A stretch of DNA of 64,000 bases from JACVRW01 sp963812415 (GCA_963812415.1 CAWEVH010000020.1:1-64000), one strand, 5' to 3'. Positions 25,027-34,621 are shown, counted from the stretch's first letter. Program-made: numbers and translations. The notes: a model not told the origin generated them from the letters alone.

Positions 25027-26124
25027 GACTCCCCCGCTTCCTCGGCGAACGCGCCCATCTCCTCGTCGCCGGCCAGCTCGCCGACGATGTAGAGGTTCAG
25101 CTCGAGACGTTCGTCCTTCGACTCGATCTCCTTCACGATCCTGCGCACCTGCTTCTGGTCGGGCAGCTTCGGATGCACGAGCGCCTTCTTCGGGCTGACC
25201 TTGCCCGACCGGAGGCCGCTGATCACGGTGGGCAAGTTCTCGCGTGAGCTGCTTGGCGCCGCTCGGGCGCAGCTGGCCCTTCACGAGCGAGCCGTCGCCG
25301 AAGGAGCGCGGCAGCAGCTGCGCCTCGTGCAGGGTGCCCCACTTCTCGATGATGTTCATGAACGCCTTCTCGTGGCCGTAGCCGTTGTTGGCGTCCTTGA
25401 TCTCGAAGTCGCCGGTGGCCCGCCGCCGCAGGCGCATGATCTGGTCCATCGGGGCGACGTCCTTCGGGCAGACCTCGACGCAGGCGAAGCAGTGGGTGCA
25501 GTCGTAGATGCCGTGCTCGTCCTCGGCCAGGTCGCGCAGCCGCGACTCGTGCTCGCCGTCGCGCGGGTCGCCGACGAAGCGGTAGGCCTTGGCGAGCGCC
25601 GCCGGCCCGATGAAGTCCGGATCGACCTCCATCGAGAGGCAGGCGGACACGCACGCGCCGCAGTGGATGCAGGCCATCGCCTGTGTCACGTCGAGCATCG
25701 CCTCGGCGGGCACGATGTACTCCTGCCCCTCCGGCGGCTCCTCGTCCGGCAGGAGCCAGGGCACCACGCGCCTGACCTTCTTCCAGTGCACGGCCTCCAT
25801 GTCCGTGATCAGGTCCTTGAGCACCGGCATGTTGCCCATCGGCTCGATCGTGACCGCGCCGTCGCGGCCCTGCTCGGCGGCGTCGGCGATGCGGGTGTTG
25901 CAGGCGAGCGCCGAGCGCCCGTTGATGCGCACCGCGCACGAGCCGCAGATCGCCGCCCGGCAGGAGCAGCGAATCCCGATCGAGGCGTCCTCGCGGTCCT
26001 TGACCTGCAGGATGGCGTCGAGCACCGAGCGCTCGGGCGGGAGCTCGACCTGGTAGTCCGCCCAGTAGGCGGGCTCGCCGGACTCGGGGTCGAAGCGGCG
26101 GATCTTCAGGGTGTAGTCGGGCAT
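25023..26124 (-). CDS. sdhB: Succinate dehydrogenase iron-sulfur subunit (one frameshift as sequenced)
   Basis: About 366 aa when repaired. The N-terminal plant-type 2Fe-2S domain has CSCRAAICGSC and a later Cys (ALAC). The C-terminal domain has CIHCGACVSAC and CTHCFACVEVCP. The second group has the extra Cys (CxxCxxCxxxCP) in place of the CxxxxxCxxxCP of classical SdhB. This predicts a 4Fe-4S centre instead of 3Fe-4S, as in type E complexes. The frame shifts near 25225-25245, where one extra base separates AKQL from RENLPTVISGLRSGKV. The C-terminal about 70 residues follow in the second frame. Starts 4 nt after sdhA. Confidence 0.88.
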
Positions 26125-26128
26125 CGCG

Positions 26129-27812
26129 CTAGTAGGTCCGCTCCTGGGGCTCCCACTGGGTCATGGTCACCTCGGAGTAGGAGATGTCGGGTTCGTCGCC
26201 GTTCGGCGCGACGTTGATGTGCTTGAGCCACTCGTCGTCGTTGCGCTTGGGATAGTCGGTGCGGTACTGGGCGCCGCGGCTCTCCCGCCGCTCGATCGCC
26301 GAGACCACGATGCACTCCGCGTTGTCGAGCATGAACTGGAGCTCGAGGGCGCCGAGCACGTCCTGGTTGAAGACGCTGCCCTTGTCGTCGATCGCCACGT
26401 TCGCGGCCTCGTCCTTCAGCCGGCGGACGATCTCGAGCGCGATGTGAAGGCCGTCCTCGTCGCGGAAGACCGCCACGTACTTGTCCATCGTCTGCCCCAG
26501 CTCGGCCTTGATCTCCGACACGCGCCGGCCGCCCCCGTCGCGGCGCACGATGTCGTCGATCATGCGCTCCTCGTCGCGGAGCGCGCGCGCGCGCGGGCTC
26601 GGCCACGGGCAGGCCCTTCACGGCGGCGGCCGCGTGAGCGCCCGAGCGGCGGCCGAACACGAGGGTGTCGAGCAGCGAGTTGGCGCCCAGGCGGTTGCCG
26701 CCGTGGACCGAGACGCAGGCCACCTCGCCCGCCGCGTACAGGCCGGGGATCGGGGTGCGGCCGTGGATGTCGGTCTTGACGCCGCCCATCACGTAGTGGT
26801 TGCCGGGCTTGATGTGGATCGGCTCGCGAGTGATGTCGACACCCGCGAAGTCACGGCCGACGTTCACGATCTCGCGCAGCGCCTCGTGGATGCGCTTGCG
26901 CGGCACCACCGTGATGTCGAGCGCCACCGTGCCGTCGGGGAACCCGCGACCCTCGTCGATCTCGGTCTGCTCGGCGCGCGATACCACGTCGCGCGAGGCC
27001 AGCTCCATCTTGTTGGGCGCGTACTTCTCCATGAAGCGCTCGCCCTCGGCGTTGTAGAGGTGCGCCCCCTCGCCGCGGGCGCCCTCGGTGATCAGGAGGC
27101 CGAGTCCCGCCAGCGTGGTGGGGTGGTACTGGATCATCTCCATGTCCATCAGGGGGGCGCCGATCCGGTAGGCCATGGCGATCCCGTCCCCGGTGCAGAT
27201 CAGGGCATTCGTGGTCGGGTCGTAGATCTGGCCGTTGCCGCCGCTCGCCAGGATCACCGCCTTGGCCGCGAACAGCTCCATCGAGCCGTCGCGGATGTTG
27301 CGGGTGATCGCGCCGCCGATGCGCCCGTCGTCGTCCTGGAGCAGCGAGGTGGTGAACCACTCCTCGTAGCGCGACACCTCGTCGTACTTCATGAGCTGCT
27401 CGTAGAGCACGTGCAGGATCGCCTGGCCGGTGATGTCGGCCACGTAGTAGGTGCGCGCGGCGCTCGCGCCGCCGAAGGCCCGCTTGCCGAGCCGTCCCTC
27501 CTCGTTGCGGTGGAAGGTCACCCCGAGGTGCTCGAGCGTCAGCAGCTCCTCGGGCGCCTCGCGGCACATGATCTCGATGGCGTCCTGGTCGCCGAGGTAG
27601 TCGGAGCCCTTGACGGTGTCGAAGGCGTGCGACTCCCACGAGTCCTGCGGGTCGAGCGCCGCGTTGATCCCGCCCTGGGCGGCGTTCGAGTGCGAGCGCA
27701 CCGGGTGGACCTTGGAGATGATCCCCACGGACACACCCGCCTCGGCCGCGGCGAGGGCGGCGCGCTGGCCGGCGAGGCCGGCCCCTATGACGAGGACGTC
27801 GTGCTCGGGCAT
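26129..27812 (-). CDS. sdhA: Succinate dehydrogenase/fumarate reductase flavoprotein (one frameshift as sequenced)
   Basis: About 560 aa when repaired. The FAD fold is DVLVIGAGLAGQRAALAAAE. SHSNAAQGG carries the His that binds FAD covalently in this family. The capping and active-site regions include QYHPTTLAGLGLLITEGARGEG and HGGNRLGANSLLDTLVFG. The C-terminal part (from ERMIDDIVRRDGG) continues in another frame after a (GC)n run at about 26581-26595, where one base is extra or two are missing. No Tat signal, so it faces the cytoplasm. A TAGAAT hexamer lies 15 nt before the ATG (plus 27828-27833). First gene of the sdh operon. Confidence 0.92.
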
Positions 27813-27847
27813 GGGTGGGCGGTCGCGATTCTATGGAAAGTCCGTGC

Positions 27848-29008
27848 TCACGCCGGCACGGCGCCGCGCAGCGCGCGGCGGACGGCGTCGATCGTGACGA
27901 TCCCTCGCAGCACGCCGTCGCCGTCCACGGCCATCACCGCACCGAGCCGCGACAGCGACTCCTGGGTGAGTAGCGTCTCGAGCGGATCCTCGAGCCGGGC
28001 GCGCAGGCCGCTCGAGCCGTCGTCGCGCGCCATCACGTTCCCCACCTGGCGCACGTCGCGCTCCGCGGACGGGACGCTGTCCAGCGCCTCCCGCGAGACC
28101 ACGCCCACGAGCCGGCCATAGGGGTCCACCACGGGGAACCACGGCCAGCCGTAGCGCAGGAAGAAGTCGGTGTCGGCCTCGTGAACCGTGAGGGTCTGCG
28201 GGATCGCCACGGGCTCGGCGTCCATCACGTCGGACACGCGGATGTCGCCGATCCGGTCGGAGAAGTTCGCCTGCTCGGTCGCGCTCTTGGCCGCCTGCGC
28301 GAGGAAGAAGCCGATGAAGGCGAACCAGACGCCGCCGATGGTGTCGATGCCGAAGATGAACAGCGCCGCGCCGCCCGCCACCAGCAGCCAGCCGAAGCCG
28401 CGTCCCAGCAGGGCCGCGAAGCGGGTGGCCTTGTTGCGGTCACCTGTGAGCTTCCAGGCGATCGCCCGCGCGATCCGCCCGCCGTCGAGCGGGAAGCCGG
28501 GAATCAGGTTGAAGAGCAGAACCAGGATGTTGATCGAGAGCAGGTAGCCGAGCACCGCGGTGCTGGCCCCGGCCGCGGTGTCCTCGAAGCGCGAGCTCTC
28601 GATCACGGCCGTCGAGCTCGACACCGCCGAGCCGGCCAGGTAGCAGCCCAGGGCGATCAGCAGCGTCACGACCGGCCCGGCCACGGCCACGCGGAACTCG
28701 ACTCCCGGCGAGTCCGAGTCCTTGCCGAGCTTCGCGACCCCGCCGAACATCCACAGGTCGATCCCGAGGATCGGGATCCCGTTGCGGATCGCCACCAGCG
28801 CGTGGCCCAGCTCGTGGAGCAGGATCGAGAGGAAGAACAGCAGGGCGCTGACGGTGGCCAGCAGGAATGCGCTCGAGCCCGGGGCCACGTCCTCGTAGTA
28901 GCCCGACAGCGACCAGATGATCAGGAACAGGACGATGAACCAGCTCACGTCCACGCCGATCCGGATGCCGAAGATCCGGCCGAGCTGGATGGAGCCGCCC
29001 CCGAACAT
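27848..29008 (-). CDS. Site-2 protease family metalloprotease with CBS domains
   Basis: 386-aa membrane metalloprotease of the Rip3 / SpoIVFB-like S2P group. Zinc motif LLHELGHALVA is in the second membrane region. The second motif NLIPGFPLDGGR provides the Asp ligand. About five to six hydrophobic segments lie in residues 1-245, then two CBS domains (about 250-375; VSDVMDAEP, LVGVVSREA, VLRGIVTID) that may sense adenine nucleotides. Such enzymes cleave membrane proteins such as anti-sigma factors. ATG 29008 is used; GTG 29011 immediately upstream is equally possible. It sits between the sdh operon and the divergent icd-mdh pair. Confidence 0.88.
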   Translation of the reverse strand: MFGGGSIQLGRIFGIRIGVDVSWFIVLFLIIWSLSGYYEDVAPGSSAFLLATVSALLFFLSILLHELGHALVAIRNGIPILGIDLWMFGGVAKLGKDSDSPGVEFRVAVAGPVVTLLIALGCYLAGSAVSSSTAVIESSRFEDTAAGASTAVLGYLLSINILVLLFNLIPGFPLDGGRIARAIAWKLTGDRNKATRFAALLGRGFGWLLVAGGAALFIFGIDTIGGVWFAFIGFFLAQAAKSATEQANFSDRIGDIRVSDVMDAEPVAIPQTLTVHEADTDFFLRYGWPWFPVVDPYGRLVGVVSREALDSVPSAERDVRQVGNVMARDDGSSGLRARLEDPLETLLTQESLSRLGAVMAVDGDGVLRGIVTIDAVRRALRGAVPA

Positions 29009-29067
29009 CACGAGAATGGTGGCAGGTAGCTTTCCGGCCCCGACACCAGAATCCGAAAGGCATCAGC

Positions 29068-30147
29068 TTGACTCACAGCGTCACCTTCATCCCCGGCGAC
29101 GGCACCGGGCCGGAGATCGCCGAGGCAACCCGGCGGGTGCTCGAGGCCACCGGCGTCGAGTTCGACTGGGACTTCCAGGACGCGGGCGTCGACGTCTACG
29201 AGTCGGAGGGCAACCCGCTGCCGGAGCGGACCCTCGAATCGATCCGCGAGCGCGGCGTGGCGATCAAGGGTCCGACGACCACGCCGGTGGGCTCGGGCTT
29301 CCGCTCGATCAACGTGGCGCTCCGAAAGGAGTTCGACCTGTATGCGTGCATCCGCCCCTGCAAGGCGTATGAGGGCGTCCGGACGCGCTTCCCCGAGACG
29401 GACGTCGTGATCGTGCGCGAGAACACCGAGGACCTGTACGCCGGGATCGAGTTCGAGAAGGGTTCGGACGAGGTCGAGAAGCTGCGCCGCTTCCTGGCGG
29501 ACGAGCTCGACGCGCCTACCCGCGACGAGTCGGGCATCTCGATCAAGCCGATCTCGGTGTTCGGCTCGGAGCGGATCGTCGAGGCCGCGTTCAGCTACGC
29601 CGAGGAGAACGGCCGCGGCAAGGTCACGGCCGCCCACAAGGCGAACATCATGAAGTTCTCGGACGGCCTGTTCCTCGAGGTCGCGCGCCAGGTGGCGGAG
29701 CGCCATCCCGACATCGAGTTCGAGGACCGGATCATCGACAACCTCTGCAACCAGCTCGTGTCGCGCCCGGAGGAGTACGACGTGATCGTGCTGCCGAACC
29801 TCTACGGGGACATCGTGTCCGACCTCGGCGCCGGGATGATCGGCGGGCTCGGGCTGGCGCCCGGGGCCAACATCGGCACCACCGGCGCGATCTTCGAGGC
29901 CACCCACGGCTCCGCCCCGAAGTACAAGGGGCAGAACCGGGTGAACCCCACGGCGCTGCTGCTCTCGGGCGTGCTGATGCTGCGCCACCTCGGGCAGACC
30001 GAGGAGGCCGACCGGATGGAGCGCGGCATCGCCGAGGTGATCCGCAAGGGCGAGAAGGTGACCTACGACCTCAAGCCCACGCGTGACGACCCGTCCGCGG
30101 TGGGTACCTCCGAGTTCGCAGACGCCGTCATTGAGGAGATGTCATGA
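29068..30147 (+). CDS. Isocitrate dehydrogenase, NAD-dependent type
   Basis: 359-aa beta-decarboxylating dehydrogenase. Signatures: FIPGDGTGPEIAE, SINVALRKEFDLYACIRPCK, VIVRENTEDLYAGIE, and NLYGDIVSDLGAGMIGGLGLAPGANIG. The Ser near SINVALRK and the overall pattern fit NAD-linked isocitrate dehydrogenase (IDH3 type) better than isopropylmalate dehydrogenase, though the families overlap. The TTG start at 29068 has AAAGG at 29055-29059 as ribosome-binding site. The stop overlaps the mdh start (ATGA). With mdh and sdh this forms a TCA-cycle block. Confidence 0.88.
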   Translation: MTHSVTFIPGDGTGPEIAEATRRVLEATGVEFDWDFQDAGVDVYESEGNPLPERTLESIRERGVAIKGPTTTPVGSGFRSINVALRKEFDLYACIRPCKAYEGVRTRFPETDVVIVRENTEDLYAGIEFEKGSDEVEKLRRFLADELDAPTRDESGISIKPISVFGSERIVEAAFSYAEENGRGKVTAAHKANIMKFSDGLFLEVARQVAERHPDIEFEDRIIDNLCNQLVSRPEEYDVIVLPNLYGDIVSDLGAGMIGGLGLAPGANIGTTGAIFEATHGSAPKYKGQNRVNPTALLLSGVLMLRHLGQTEEADRMERGIAEVIRKGEKVTYDLKPTRDDPSAVGTSEFADAVIEEMS

Positions 30148-31109
30148 AGGTCACGATTACGGGCGCGGCCGGCCAGATCGGTTACGCGCTCCTGTTCAGG
30201 GTCGCGTCCGGGCAGATGCTCGGCCCCGACCAGAAGATCGACCTCCGCCTGCTGGAGGTCCCGCAGGCGGTGAAGGCCGCCGAGGGGACGGCGCTCGAGC
30301 TCCAGGACTGCGCGTTCCCGCTGCTGGCCTCGACCGAGATCTTCGACGACCCGGTCAAGGCCTTCGACGGCGTGGACGTCGCGCTACTCGTGGGCGCCCG
30401 GCCGCGCACGAAGGGGATGGAGCGCGCCGACCTGCTGGAGGCCAACGGCCAGATCTTTCGGCCACAGGGCCAGGCGCTGAACGCCGGCGCTGCCGACGAC
30501 GTGCGGGTGCTCGTGGTGGGCAACCCGGCCAACACGAACGCGCTGATCGCGCTCTCGAACGCGCACGACATCCCAGCCGAGCGCTTCACGGCGATGACCC
30601 GGCTCGACGAGAACCGCGCCGTCGCGCAGCTCGCCGGCAAGGTGGGCGCCTCGGTCGAGGACGTCGAGGACCTGGTGGTGTGGGGCAACCACTCGCCGAC
30701 GATGTTCCCCGACCTCTTCAACGCCAGGGTGAGCGGCCAGCGGGCGGTCGACCAGGTGGACATGGACTGGTACGAGAACGAGTACATCCCGCGGGTGGGC
30801 AAGCGCGGCGCCGAGATCATCGAGGCTCGCGGCGCGTCGTCGGCGGCCAGCGCCGCCAACGCCGCGATCGACCACATGCGGGACTGGGTGCTCGGAGCCG
30901 ACGGCCTGCGCTCGATGGCGGTGCCCTCCGACGGCTCGTACGGCGTGGCGGAGGGGATCGTGTCGAGCTTCCCCGTGCGCTGCTCAGGTGGCTCGTACGC
31001 GATCGAGCAGGGGCTCGAGGTGGGCGACTTCGCCCAGTCGAAGATCGACGCGACGGTCGGCGAGCTCCAGGAGGAGCGTGCCGCGGTGGAGAACCTCGGC
31101 CTCGTTTGA
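30144..31109 (+). CDS. mdh: Malate dehydrogenase
   Basis: 321-aa NAD-dependent malate dehydrogenase (EC 1.1.1.37) of the cytosolic / Thermus-like group. The fold starts KVTITGAAGQIGYALLFRVA. VGARPRTKGMERADLL is the mobile loop with the substrate-binding arginines. VVGNPANTNAL, MTRLDENRA and the catalytic His in VVWGNHSPTMFPD follow. Full length. Translationally coupled to isocitrate dehydrogenase by a 4-nt overlap. A GC-rich hairpin lies just after the stop. Confidence 0.96.
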   Translation: MKVTITGAAGQIGYALLFRVASGQMLGPDQKIDLRLLEVPQAVKAAEGTALELQDCAFPLLASTEIFDDPVKAFDGVDVALLVGARPRTKGMERADLLEANGQIFRPQGQALNAGAADDVRVLVVGNPANTNALIALSNAHDIPAERFTAMTRLDENRAVAQLAGKVGASVEDVEDLVVWGNHSPTMFPDLFNARVSGQRAVDQVDMDWYENEYIPRVGKRGAEIIEARGASSAASAANAAIDHMRDWVLGADGLRSMAVPSDGSYGVAEGIVSSFPVRCSGGSYAIEQGLEVGDFAQSKIDATVGELQEERAAVENLGLV

Positions 31110-31114
31110 TGGCA

Positions 31115-31136
31115 TCCGGGGGCTCGCGCCCCCGGA
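31115..31136 (+). terminator. Strong hairpin after mdh
   Basis: TCCGGGGGC (31115-31123), loop TCGC, GCCCCCGGA (31128-31136). It is a perfect 9-bp stem 6 nt past the mdh stop. No U-tract follows, so it is a hairpin-type or Rho-assisted terminator at best. Confidence 0.45.
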
Positions 31137-31163
31137 CCCCCGTGGCGCCTGGCTGGCTTGTGG

Positions 31164-31523
31164 CTAGGCGGGGTGCCAGCCCTTACCCTTTTTTACCACC
31201 TGACCCTCTGACTGGAGGGTCGGCATTACCCGGTAGAGGTAGTTCGCTTTGATCCCCATCGCCTTCGCCATCTCGGCGATGGTGATGCCGGGGCGGGTGC
31301 GCACCAGCTCGAGCGCCTCCTTGGCGCGCGTGCCGCTGCCGCGCGGGCGCCCTCGCCCTCGCCTCCGGCGCGTTCCTCCGGACGTGCGGGCGGCCGTGCC
31401 CGTGCCGACACCCGCGAGAGCGGAGGCGGCCTTTTCCAGCCGGTGGAACTCGTCCACCAGTGGCCGGAGCTCGCGTAGACGTGCGTCTATCTCCTTGCGC
31501 TTCTCATCCAGAAAATCAGCCAT
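31164..31523 (-). CDS. Small winged-helix-like DNA-binding protein with AT-hook-like motif
   Basis: 119 aa. The N-terminal helix (MADFLDEKRKEIDARLRELRPLVDEF) looks coiled-coil-like. The middle RRRGRGRPRGSGTRA resembles an AT-hook (core RGRPRG). The C-terminus (AKEALELVRTRPGITIAEMAKAMGIKANYLYRVMPTL) is a helix-turn-helix / winged-helix. A nucleoid-associated or regulatory role is inferred. TAGGCT (minus strand, plus 31533-31538) lies 9 nt before the ATG. No neighbour suggests a target. Confidence 0.75.
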   Translation of the reverse strand: MADFLDEKRKEIDARLRELRPLVDEFHRLEKAASALAGVGTGTAARTSGGTRRRRGRGRPRGSGTRAKEALELVRTRPGITIAEMAKAMGIKANYLYRVMPTLQSEGQVVKKGKGWHPA

Positions 31524-31557
31524 TAACCGTGAAGCCTACTGGACAGTAAGTTGGCTG

Positions 31558-31992
31558 TCACTCCACGAGTTTCTTGAGTCGCGCCAGGGAGCCCTCGAGC
31601 TCCTTCTGGGTGACGCGCGCCACCGCCCTGCCCGCCACGCGGCCGAAGGGCCCGCCCGGCAGCTCGTACTCGTTCATGTAGGAGAAGCGCGTCCCCGCGC
31701 CGTTCTCGGCGAACGCGTACTCAACCCGGGCGTGCGAGGCCACCGGACCCTGGCCCTCCCAGACGACGCGCTTGCAGGGATCGTTCTCGACCACGTTCCA
31801 GCGCACCTTGAACTTGCGTCCGGCGAGCTTCAGGCACTGAGTGAGCTGCGAGCCTCGCCGCAGGCGCTCGGGGGGCGAGCCCTCGAGGTGGTGATGGATG
31901 GTGACCCAGTCGCTGAGTCGCGCCGGGTTCATCACCACGTCGTACACCTGCTGCGGTGGTGCGGCTATCTCGACCGTGCGCTCGACCCTCAT
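31558..31992 (-). CDS. SRPBCC (START-like) family protein
   Basis: 144 aa of the polyketide-cyclase / CoxG-like START fold: VERTVEIAAPPQQVYDVVMNPARLSDWV at the N-terminus, then RWNVVENDPCKRVVWEG, and a C-terminal amphipathic helix. These bind hydrophobic ligands; the ligand here is unknown. The ATG at 31992 overlaps the stop of the upstream oxidoreductase gene (ATGA). The two are therefore translationally coupled and may act on the same compound. Confidence 0.82.
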   Translation of the reverse strand: MRVERTVEIAAPPQQVYDVVMNPARLSDWVTIHHHLEGSPPERLRRGSQLTQCLKLAGRKFKVRWNVVENDPCKRVVWEGQGPVASHARVEYAFAENGAGTRFSYMNEYELPGGPFGRVAGRAVARVTQKELEGSLARLKKLVE

Positions 31993-32904
31993 CGCGCCGC
32001 CAGGGTCTCGGTGCGCTCCCACTCGGCCAGGGCGTGCTCGACCGCCCGCGCGAAGGCGCGCGGGCTCAGGCCGTAGAGCCGCGGCGCCTCGGCGGCGTCG
32101 CGCGGCAGCACGTCCGACTCGAGGCTCTCCATGAGCGGCCGCACAAGCTCCAGCGGCTGGTTCGCAATGGCCGCCACGACCGCGCTCGCCGGCGGGGTGA
32201 GCGAGCGCCCGAGGCCGACGGGCATGCGCCCCACTCCCATCAGCTCGGCGATGCGCTCGATCATCTCGCCGTAGGTCACCACGTCGGGGCCGCACACGTC
32301 GAGCGAGCGCCCGGCGGCCTCCGGGGTGGCGGGCGTGCGGGCGAGGAACTCGATCACGTCACGCTCGTCCACGGGCTGGGTGCGGTTGGAGCGCCAGCGC
32401 GGCATCGGAAGCAGACGCAGCCGCTCGACGAGCCGGACCAGCACCCTGAACGAGGACGAGCCGGCGCCGATCACGATCGACGCCCGCAGCGCGGTCGACC
32501 CCGGCACGCCGTCGAGCAGGATCTCCTCCACCTCGAGCCGCGAGCGCAGGTGGGGCGAAGGCGCGCCGGCGGGGGCGATCCCGCCCAGGTAGACGACCCG
32601 CTCGACGCCGGCGCTCGCCGCCGCCGCCGCGAACGCCTCGGCCGCCCGGCGGTCGCGCGCCGCGAAGTCCTCGCCGGGTGCGGCCTCCATCGAGTGCACG
32701 AGGTAGTACGCCGTGGACACACCCTCGAGCGCGCTGTCGAGACCCTCACCGGAGAGCAGGTCGCCGGCGCGCGTCTCCACGCCCTCGAGCGGCTCCACCC
32801 GCTCCGGCACCCGCGCCAGCGCGCGCACGGGGCCGTCCCTCACGGGCGAGGCGCCGCAGCAGGCGGCCCCCCACGTAACCCGACGCTCCGGTGACGAGCT
32901 CCAT
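31989..32904 (-). CDS. NAD(P)-binding atypical SDR oxidoreductase (one frameshift as sequenced)
   Basis: About 304 aa when repaired. The true N-terminus is at ATG 32904 (MELVTGASGYVGGRLLRRLA), with the TGAxGxxG cofactor loop. The rest reads in a second frame: VRALARVPERVEPLEGVE, VYLGGIAPAG, TALRASIVIG and PVDERDVIEFLA. The shift sits near 32828-32836, where GGCCCC has one base too many. It resembles the NmrA / NDUFA9-like atypical SDRs, which may bind nucleotides without a known reaction. The short reading frame starting at 32912 has no cofactor loop and is an artefact of the shift. Confidence 0.8.
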
Positions 32905-33096
32905 GGGCGCACATCCTGTCAGGGGAACGCATCGCTCCGGTCCGGGCCGAGCCCGGCCCCTCGCGCAAGAAAGTTCGCCCCCCTTGAAAACCCGCTCCGA
33001 GCGGGCGTCCCCGCGGAGAACCTGCAATCTGCGGGAAAAGGAAAAACGAGCGATTTGCGACTTCGGGCCTGGAGCGAGCCGGGGCGATGCTGCAGG
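32905..33096. other. Intergenic region upstream of the Cys-rich small protein
   Basis: 192 nt with an AT-richer stretch near 33035-33060 (GGGAAAAGGAAAAACG) and a hairpin CCCGCTC-CGA-GAGCGGG near 32990-33006. No ORF or recognised RNA family. Confidence 0.3.
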
Positions 33097-33300
33097 ATGG
33101 CCCACGTGCCGAAGCCCAAGCCCGCCCGCTGCGAAGACTGCTACTTCCACCAGAAGCAGCTGTGCGCGCTCGAGCTCGCCGGGCCCTGCACGACCTTCCG
33201 CGCGGCCGAGCGCGACCTGGCTCCGGAACGCCAGCTTGCCTTCGTCTTCCGCACCGAGCGGACCACCGCAACTTTCGCGTTTCCGCAGCCGAGGACGTAA
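33097..33300 (+). CDS. Small Cys-containing protein, unknown function
   Basis: 67 aa. The N-terminal half has CEDCYFHQKQLCALELAGPC, four Cys that could bind one zinc (CxxC, then two spaced Cys). The rest is an unstructured Arg-rich tail. The coding frame is supported by the ordered Cys pattern and by its compact fit, 9 nt before the next start. No family name is recognised. Confidence 0.55.
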   Translation: MAHVPKPKPARCEDCYFHQKQLCALELAGPCTTFRAAERDLAPERQLAFVFRTERTTATFAFPQPRT

Positions 33301-33309
33301 AGTCGCTAC

Positions 33310-34098
33310 ATGCGGCTTACGGTGTTGGGCAAGTCGCCCTCGTGGCAGGACGCGGGCGGGGCGTGCTCTGGCTACTTGATCGAGGAGAACGGGACGGCGG
33401 TCCTCCTGGACTGCGGCAACGGCGTGTTCGCCAAGCTGCGCGAGCGGATCGACTACATCGACCTCGACGCGGTGGTCATCTCGCACCTCCACGCCGACCA
33501 CTTCCTGGACCTCGTGCCGTACTCGTACGCGCTCACCTACGCCCCGCGCCAGCAGCCGGTGCCGGTCGACCGCTGGCCGGGCACCGACCACCCGGCGCGA
33601 CCGCAGCTGCACGTGCCGCCCGGCGGCCAGGAGGCGTTCCGGCGCATCGTCGGGGTCTGGGGCAACCACGACCTGATCGAGAACGCGTTCCGCATGCGCG
33701 AGTACCAGCCCAGCGACGAGCTCGAGATCGGCCCCTTCCGGATCGGCTTCCGGGCGGTGCCCCACTTCACCGAGACCTTCGCGATGAACATCCACTCGAA
33801 CGGCGCGGGGCGACGCCTCGTCTACGGCGCGGACTGCAGCCCCACCGACGCTCTGTCCGACTTCGCCCACGGCGCCGACCTGATGCTCATCGAGGCCACG
33901 CTGCCACGCCCGGAGCGCACGGGGATGCGAGGGCACCTCACGCCCGAGGAGGCGGGCACCCATGGTCGCGGGGCCAAGCGGCTCGTGCTCGTCCACATCT
34001 CCGACGAGCTCGACGCCGACTGGGCACGCGACGAGGCCGCGAAGGCCTTCGGGGGCGAGGTCGAGGTCGCGCGCGAGGGCGCCGTCTACGAGGTCTGA
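33310..34098 (+). CDS. MBL-fold metallo-hydrolase
   Basis: 262-aa metallo-beta-lactamase-fold enzyme of the RNase Z / ribonuclease-like group. The zinc motif HLHADH is at about 59-64. Further ligands are likely in VPHFTETFA, YGADCSPTDAL (Asp) and the C-terminal VLVHIS. The substrate is unknown; phosphodiesterase-type activity is common in this group. TAAAGT (33298-33303) lies 6 nt before the ATG, so the transcript is predicted leaderless. The 3' end overlaps the convergent sigma-factor gene by 13 nt. Confidence 0.87.
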   Translation: MRLTVLGKSPSWQDAGGACSGYLIEENGTAVLLDCGNGVFAKLRERIDYIDLDAVVISHLHADHFLDLVPYSYALTYAPRQQPVPVDRWPGTDHPARPQLHVPPGGQEAFRRIVGVWGNHDLIENAFRMREYQPSDELEIGPFRIGFRAVPHFTETFAMNIHSNGAGRRLVYGADCSPTDALSDFAHGADLMLIEATLPRPERTGMRGHLTPEEAGTHGRGAKRLVLVHISDELDADWARDEAAKAFGGEVEVAREGAVYEV

Positions 34099-34595
34099 TA
34101 GCCGAGCGCGTCCGCCACGAGCCCGCGGCCGCGGTGCAGGCGGCTCATGATCGTCCCCTCACGCGTGCGCAGGGCCCGGGCGGCCTCCCGATAGCTGAGC
34201 CCAGCCAGGTCGACCGCGGCCACCGCCTCGCGGTACGGCTCGGGAAGCGCCGCAACCGCGGAGAGCACCTCGGCCTGCTCGGCGGCCGCCTGCGGGGCTC
34301 CGGCCGAGCGCCGCTCCGGCAGCTCGTCGTGATCCTCCAGCTCGACGGTCCGAGGGCGCCGCACCTCGGTCCGGTAGCGCGAGTTGAAGGTGTTCCTCAG
34401 CACGCGCATCAGATAGCCGAGGTCGTCGTCGGAGCGCAGGAAGCGGGGCTTGCGCAGCACGTGCACGTAGGTCTCCTGCACGAGGTCCTCGGCGTCCGCA
34501 TGGGATCCGCACATGCCGACCGCCGCGCGGTAGAGACGGTCGATGTGGTCGCCGAGGCGTTCCGGCTCGAGCTCTCGCAGCGGCTCCTTGGTCAC
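34086..34595 (-). CDS. ECF-type RNA polymerase sigma factor
   Basis: 169-aa sigma-70 family protein with regions 2 and 4 only. Region 2: HIDRLYRAAVGMCGSHADAEDLVQETYVHVLRK. Region 4: VAALPEPYREAVAAVDLAGLSYREAARALRTREGTIMSRLHRGR. The GTG start at 34595 leaves a 26-nt gap to the upstream membrane protein, which may be its anti-sigma factor. Targets are unknown. Overlaps the 3' end of the metallo-hydrolase gene. Confidence 0.92.
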   Translation of the reverse strand: MTKEPLRELEPERLGDHIDRLYRAAVGMCGSHADAEDLVQETYVHVLRKPRFLRSDDDLGYLMRVLRNTFNSRYRTEVRRPRTVELEDHDELPERRSAGAPQAAAEQAEVLSAVAALPEPYREAVAAVDLAGLSYREAARALRTREGTIMSRLHRGRGLVADALGYQTS

Positions 34596-34621
34596 AGGCG
34601 CGCCCGCCAAGGTACTCCGAT

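Noticed and set aside
24124..26124. A 666-aa fusion of SdhB with the CCG subunit
   Set aside because: The middle (after AKQLTRE) is Arg-rich non-coding-like sequence. The true SdhB C-terminus lies in another frame and ends at 25023, overlapping the GTG of a separate CCG-domain gene.
17642..26595. Programmed frameshifting in the molybdopterin oxidoreductase, asd and sdhA
   Set aside because: The sites share no slippery sequence or stimulatory structure that I can see, and the affected families are not known to use frameshifting. Extra-base errors explain them more simply, so this is kept only as a test in the findings.
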